From the NCBI GenBank assembly GCA_963743595.1, contig CAVURW010000286.1:1-9718 (forward strand): 9,718 nt of DNA, in the 5' to 3' direction. The notes beneath the pieces were generated by a model. The model was not told where the DNA came from. It ran no database searches and saw nothing but the letters and a program-made list of their open reading frames with translations. Positions 6,809 to 9,718 of this stretch are shown here, piece by piece. The first letter of the stretch is position 1. Every line of letters begins with the position of its first letter. The stretch is from CAVURW01 sp963743595. Lineage in GTDB: Bacteria > Verrucomicrobiota > Verrucomicrobiia > Methylacidiphilales > UBA1321. Position numbers and translations under genes: made by a program.

Positions 6809-7316
6809 CGATCATTTCTATCGCATTCTCTACTAGGATGCTATCCGCCTTCTGTGTAATTGAATAAATCTGGAGTCTCTGATTGGGAACGGCTGACGCC
6901 ACCAGCCGAAGTCATTTCCTCGCCCCGTGTGGTCCAATTGGCGTAGGTGCCGCTGCTGGAGTGGCTGGGTCAACGCACAGTTAAACCAGAGCGCCAACTC
7001 TTCGTCGCCTGGCTCCAACAAACTCCCAAAGAAGCTCTGCCAAAACCCTTCCGAACCGATTACGAAGTGTAAAAGATCTTTACGGAAGTCGCACAATTGA
7101 ATGAAACAATACTCCTAGATCCATCCGGCGAGAAACTCGAAGGGTTTGAGTTTTAGTTTGCGGTTTTGACTTCTAAATCCAAGGTCTAGGAAGCTGAGGC
7201 GCTCAAAACGCATGCGTTCCAAAACGACCTCTTAGCAGGTTGCTGAAATCCTGATCGCAAAAAATCGCTTCCGTTTTGACCATCAAATCAGTTCACTCGC
7301 CTATTCAAAACACTCT
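6809..7316. other. Gene-poor, apparently decayed segment
   Basis: About 500 bp without an intact gene. On the plus strand one frame reads protein-like from about 6861 to 7158 (SDWERLTPPAEV, then LLEWLGQRTVKPERQLFVAW, then LNETILLDPSGEKLEGFEF) but is broken by TAG at about 6945 and TAA at about 7069, so it would be a pseudogene at best; I do not recognise the family. A minus-strand 87-codon frame over 6833-7096 looks less protein-like. Other landmarks are a perfect 12-bp palindrome AACGCATGCGTT (7207-7218) and TTAGCAGGTTGCTGAAA near 7231-7247, which resembles sequence often seen near ends of transposase genes. No complete insertion sequence or matching inverted repeat is visible. Confidence 0.35.
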
Positions 7317-8828
7317 TTACTTCGATCGGTAGGCAGCCATGTTCTTGTCTCGATTCGCGGCGATGTGCCACGCCAGCGCCTCTTCTAGAACGTGCGGCGT
7401 TTGTCCGCCACGCTTATTCGCCTGCTCCGCGTATCGGTGGAGCGCCTCACGGAATGCAGGGTGCGCGCAGTTATCAATGATGAGCGGGACACGCTCCCGA
7501 GGCGTTCGTCCACGCAGATCTGCGAGGCCATTTTCGGTTACGAGAACGTCGACGTCGTGCTCGGTCTGATCGACATGCGAAACCATGGGGACGACTCGAG
7601 AGAGCGCGCCCTCTTTGGCCGTCGATTTCGTGACGAAAAACGCGATGCGACTGTTCCGTGCATAATCGCCGGAACCGCCGATACCATTCATCATGTGTGT
7701 GCCGCCGACATGAGTCGAATTCACGTTGCCATAAATATCGCATTCCAGCGCGGTATTGATGGCCAGGACACCGAGGCGCCGAATGATCTCCGGCTGATTA
7801 CTGATCTCTTGCGGGCGCAGGACCAGGCGATCCCGGTATTTTGAAATATTGCCAAACACGCGCTGGTACGTCGCGCTCGTCACCGTGATCGAACACGCGG
7901 AAGCGAAGACCAGTTTGCCGGAATCCATTAAATCAAACGCGCTGTCCTGCAGCACTTCTGAGTACATGGTCAGGTTCGAAAAACTGCTGTCTTGAAAACC
8001 GTACATGACCGCATTTGCGATGCTTCCGATACCGGATTGTAAGGGCAGTAGAGGCGTTGGCAAACGACCCAGCTTTGCCTCACGCTCCAGAAAGGCCAGG
8101 AGATGCTTGGCTATGGACACCGTTTCAGCATCCGGAGTTTCTACGGAAGAGGGGCTATCGAGTTTATCGGTCAAAACAATCGCTACGATCTTCTTCGGAT
8201 CGATTGGGATGTACGGAGTGCCCACGCGATCGGAAGGCTTATTGACCTGAATCGGCAATCGGTTGGGATGTTCTTCTGGAGTGAAAATGTCATGCAGCCC
8301 TTCTAATTCGGCCGAGACCGAGAGATTCAATTCCAGGATGATCTGATCCGCTTGGGCAGCAAAGGCAGCCGAGTTTCCGACCGATGTCGTGGGGATGAGA
8401 TAGCCCTGCTCGGTAATCGCCGCCACTTCAATAACGGCGATATTGACGCGATTCAGGTGCCCGTGCCGAAGTTGTTCCGCCATTTCACCGAGGTGTTCGT
8501 CGATAAAGGCGACGTCCCCGGAATTGATCTTGCGGCGCAGCGTGGAATCGACCTGGAACGGCATCCGGCGCGCGATCACGCCCGCTTCACACAGAAGCTT
8601 ATCGGTATCGTGTCCGAGCGACGCCCCCGTAAGGAGGTTGATACGCACGGGCGATTCCTTGGCCCGTTCAGCGAGCGCACGCGGTACGGCTTTGCAATCG
8701 CCCGCTCGCGTGAATCCGCTCATGCCCACCGTCATTCCGTCGCGAATGTAGGCTGCGGCGGCTTCAGCGGTGGTAACGCGGTTTCGCAATTCCGGCATCC
8801 GGATGCGTTCGAGTTCGGGTGTGTTCAT
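7317..8828 (-). CDS. Acetyl-CoA hydrolase/transferase family protein, probable succinate:acetate-type CoA-transferase
   Basis: A 503-residue protein from the ATG at 8828, full length for the AarC/YgfH/Cat1 class (about 490-510). An in-frame TTG at 8834 would add two residues (reading MPM) but is a weaker choice. Numbered from the ATG: MSGFTRAGDCKAVPRAL is at about 36-52; IPTTSVGNSAAFAAQADQII at about 145-164; GIGSIANAVMYGF (about 266-278) is the glycine/ANAV loop; YSEVLQD carries the conserved Glu291, equivalent to the catalytic glutamate (Glu294 in AarC) that forms the glutamyl-CoA thioester; and NGIGGSGDYARNS (about 381-393) is the second glycine-rich motif. The enzyme moves CoA between succinyl-CoA and acetate or a related short-chain acid in the cytoplasm; which acids it uses cannot be read from sequence. 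It lies 63 bp downstream of the NeuB-like gene on the same strand, without an obvious functional link. No clear Shine-Dalgarno precedes it. Confidence 0.93.
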   Translation of the reverse strand: MNTPELERIRMPELRNRVTTAEAAAAYIRDGMTVGMSGFTRAGDCKAVPRALAERAKESPVRINLLTGASLGHDTDKLLCEAGVIARRMPFQVDSTLRRKINSGDVAFIDEHLGEMAEQLRHGHLNRVNIAVIEVAAITEQGYLIPTTSVGNSAAFAAQADQIILELNLSVSAELEGLHDIFTPEEHPNRLPIQVNKPSDRVGTPYIPIDPKKIVAIVLTDKLDSPSSVETPDAETVSIAKHLLAFLEREAKLGRLPTPLLPLQSGIGSIANAVMYGFQDSSFSNLTMYSEVLQDSAFDLMDSGKLVFASACSITVTSATYQRVFGNISKYRDRLVLRPQEISNQPEIIRRLGVLAINTALECDIYGNVNSTHVGGTHMMNGIGGSGDYARNSRIAFFVTKSTAKEGALSRVVPMVSHVDQTEHDVDVLVTENGLADLRGRTPRERVPLIIDNCAHPAFREALHRYAEQANKRGGQTPHVLEEALAWHIAANRDKNMAAYRSK

Positions 8829-8891
8829 GGGCAATAGTTTATGAAGGGGACGAAGTATAATCCAATATAATCGGCATTTTTGAGACAGCGT
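8829..8891 (-). promoter_or_regulatory. AT-rich spacer with a 10-bp-period repeat, possible promoter of the CoA-transferase gene
   Basis: The spacer holds TATAATC twice (8856-8862 and 8866-8872, plus-strand reading), one helical turn apart. On the minus strand this reads GATTATA-TTG-GATTATA and gives TATACT (8859-8854) and TATATT (8869-8864) as candidate -10 boxes about 25-36 bases before the CoA-transferase ATG. The matching -35 positions fit poorly. No hairpin that would end transcription from the NeuB-like gene is visible, so read-through is possible. Confidence 0.3.
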
Positions 8892-9718
8892 TTAAAGACC
8901 GCGATTGTAGATGAATTGGCGCAAGGCCGCTTGCGAGGCGTACGGCGAATCGATGTTATCAATGTAAACCGGGAAGTCCTTGCCGATCGGCGTGGCGAGC
9001 TTTTGGCCCGTCATCACTTCGCGACAAGAGAGCTGCCCTTTCAGCAGGGGAATCGCCAGGTAAAAATCGTCGCCTACATTCTGGTGATCCAGCACGTAAC
9101 CTACGGGCAAATCGCGCTTCGCGTAGACGCCACGCACGAGCATATCCAGATACTTCGTCTCCTTTTCCGGAATGAACCGCCGTTCCTGACCGCTGCCACC
9201 GCACATCTCCTTCGCCTTTTTGTAGGATTTAAACCAGCTATCGATCTGGTGTGGTTGCGAGCAGTAGGGCGAGACCGGAATGCCATCGGCGTCGATATCG
9301 ATGTGTCGCTCGAAAATCCGTGCGCCCTTTGCATACGCGATCATCATAGATGCGTCCCAGCTCTTGTACTCGTGCGTGGAGAGCCCGATCGTGATGCCGG
9401 GGTAACGCGCTTTCAGGAAATCGATCTGATTCAAATCGAGCTCGTAATCCTCCGTGGGGTAGATGGAAACGCAGTGATTCAGCGCGATGGGGATGCCGCG
9501 CCGGGTGAAAAATTTAACGATGTCATCGATGTCTTTCAGCGATGAGCCACCGGTCGAAAACGAGACCGGCTTGCGCGTTTCAGCCACTTTTTCAATGAGA
9601 AACCAGTCGTTGATATCGGAGCTGGCCAGCTTGATAATATCGAGGTCCAGATCGCGGCACAAATTCACGGATGTTTCGTCAAAAGGCGTCGCGGACGTCA
9701 GGCAGCCGCTCTTGCGAA
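8892..9718 (-). CDS. NeuB-family (N-acetylneuraminate synthase-like) enzyme with C-terminal SAF domain, partial
   Basis: The frame is open from the right edge (9718) to TAA at 8894-8892, so the N-terminus is off-window; an internal GTG at 9668 is not the start, because the upstream codons read KSGCLTSATPFDETSV, a conserved NeuB segment (T-x-x-x-T-P-F-D-E-x-S-V). About 275 of roughly 350 residues are present. The TIM-barrel part shows KLASSDINDW, SFSTGGSSLKDID, NHCVSIYP (9479-9456), GLSTHE (9386-9369) and FERHIDID (9314-9291). The His residues of STHE and ERH sit where NeuB has its two metal-ligand histidines. The last ~90 residues are a SAF/antifreeze-like domain (LVRGVYAKRDLPVGYVL) ending near GKDFPVYIDNID. 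NeuB enzymes condense phosphoenolpyruvate with an N-acetylated hexosamine to make nonulosonic acids for surface glycans. The usual G-Y-S-D-H-T and E-K-H-F motifs are altered, so the substrate is uncertain. Confidence 0.88.
   Translation of the reverse strand, partial: RKSGCLTSATPFDETSVNLCRDLDLDIIKLASSDINDWFLIEKVAETRKPVSFSTGGSSLKDIDDIVKFFTRRGIPIALNHCVSIYPTEDYELDLNQIDFLKARYPGITIGLSTHEYKSWDASMMIAYAKGARIFERHIDIDADGIPVSPYCSQPHQIDSWFKSYKKAKEMCGGSGQERRFIPEKETKYLDMLVRGVYAKRDLPVGYVLDHQNVGDDFYLAIPLLKGQLSCREVMTGQKLATPIGKDFPVYIDNIDSPYASQAALRQFIYNRGL

Noticed and set aside
6833..7096. Minus-strand 87-codon ORF in the decayed region
   Set aside because: Unusual composition with many Arg, Gln and Trp residues, no Shine-Dalgarno, no family resemblance; the opposite strand reads more protein-like.
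6250..7316. CRISPR array, tRNA or small structured RNA gene
   Set aside because: There are palindromes but no regularly spaced direct repeats, no cloverleaf and no conserved RNA core that I can recognise.
8352..8837. Plus-strand 161-codon ORF opposite the CoA-transferase
   Set aside because: Antisense shadow of a full-length conserved enzyme; no motif of its own.
8880..9545. Plus-strand 221-codon ORF opposite the NeuB-like gene
   Set aside because: It lies entirely over a clearly conserved NeuB frame on the other strand. Its Arg/Val/Asp-rich composition mirrors the codons of that gene and it shows no domain.

Overview
The window looks like chromosomal DNA from a free-living bacterium of moderate GC content. 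Single 60-base lines counted by hand range from about 43% in the 2.4-2.6 kb gene to about 60% in the transglutaminase gene. A transglutaminase/DUF2126 fusion, a long membrane-anchored TPR protein, a discoidin-domain remnant, an AarC/YgfH-type CoA-transferase and an atypical NeuB enzyme together fit a Verrucomicrobiota/Planctomycetota or Acidobacteriota-like genome. This is only a gene-content impression, and no rRNA or marker gene is present to confirm it.

Layout, left to right. (1) 1-1806, minus strand: one long TPR-repeat protein, open for 602 codons and running off the left edge, so its C-terminus is missing. (2) 1807-1915: a short divergent intergenic region. (3) 1916-2869, plus strand: a DUF2262 protein followed with no gap by a possible 62-residue ORF. 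Sampled GC is lower here than in the neighbours. (4) 2956-6249, plus strand: a 1097-residue fusion of a transglutaminase-like cysteine peptidase and a DUF2126 domain, with a good ribosome binding site and an intact catalytic triad. (5) 6250-6400: two strong palindromes between convergent genes. (6) 6401-6805, minus strand: an F5/8 type C (discoidin) domain without the rest of its protein, followed by about 500 bp of apparently decayed sequence up to 7316. (7) 7317-8828, minus strand: a succinate/acetate-type CoA-transferase. (8) 8892-9718, minus strand: a NeuB-family (sialic/nonulosonic acid synthase-like) enzyme whose N-terminus lies beyond the right edge.

The genes do not form one obvious operon. 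The CoA-transferase belongs to acyl-CoA/organic acid metabolism and the NeuB-like enzyme to surface-sugar synthesis. They share a strand and sit 63 bp apart, but the CoA-transferase may have its own promoter. The transglutaminase/DUF2126 fusion is typical of predicted peptide-modifying (amidoligase/peptidase) systems but stands alone here, without the usual ATP-grasp and alpha-E partners. I see no CRISPR array, tRNA, rRNA or intact insertion sequence, and no convincing complete new system. The parts most worth following up are the DUF2262/small-ORF pair, the paired palindromes after the transglutaminase gene, the decayed 6.4-7.3 kb segment and the variant NeuB active-site motifs.
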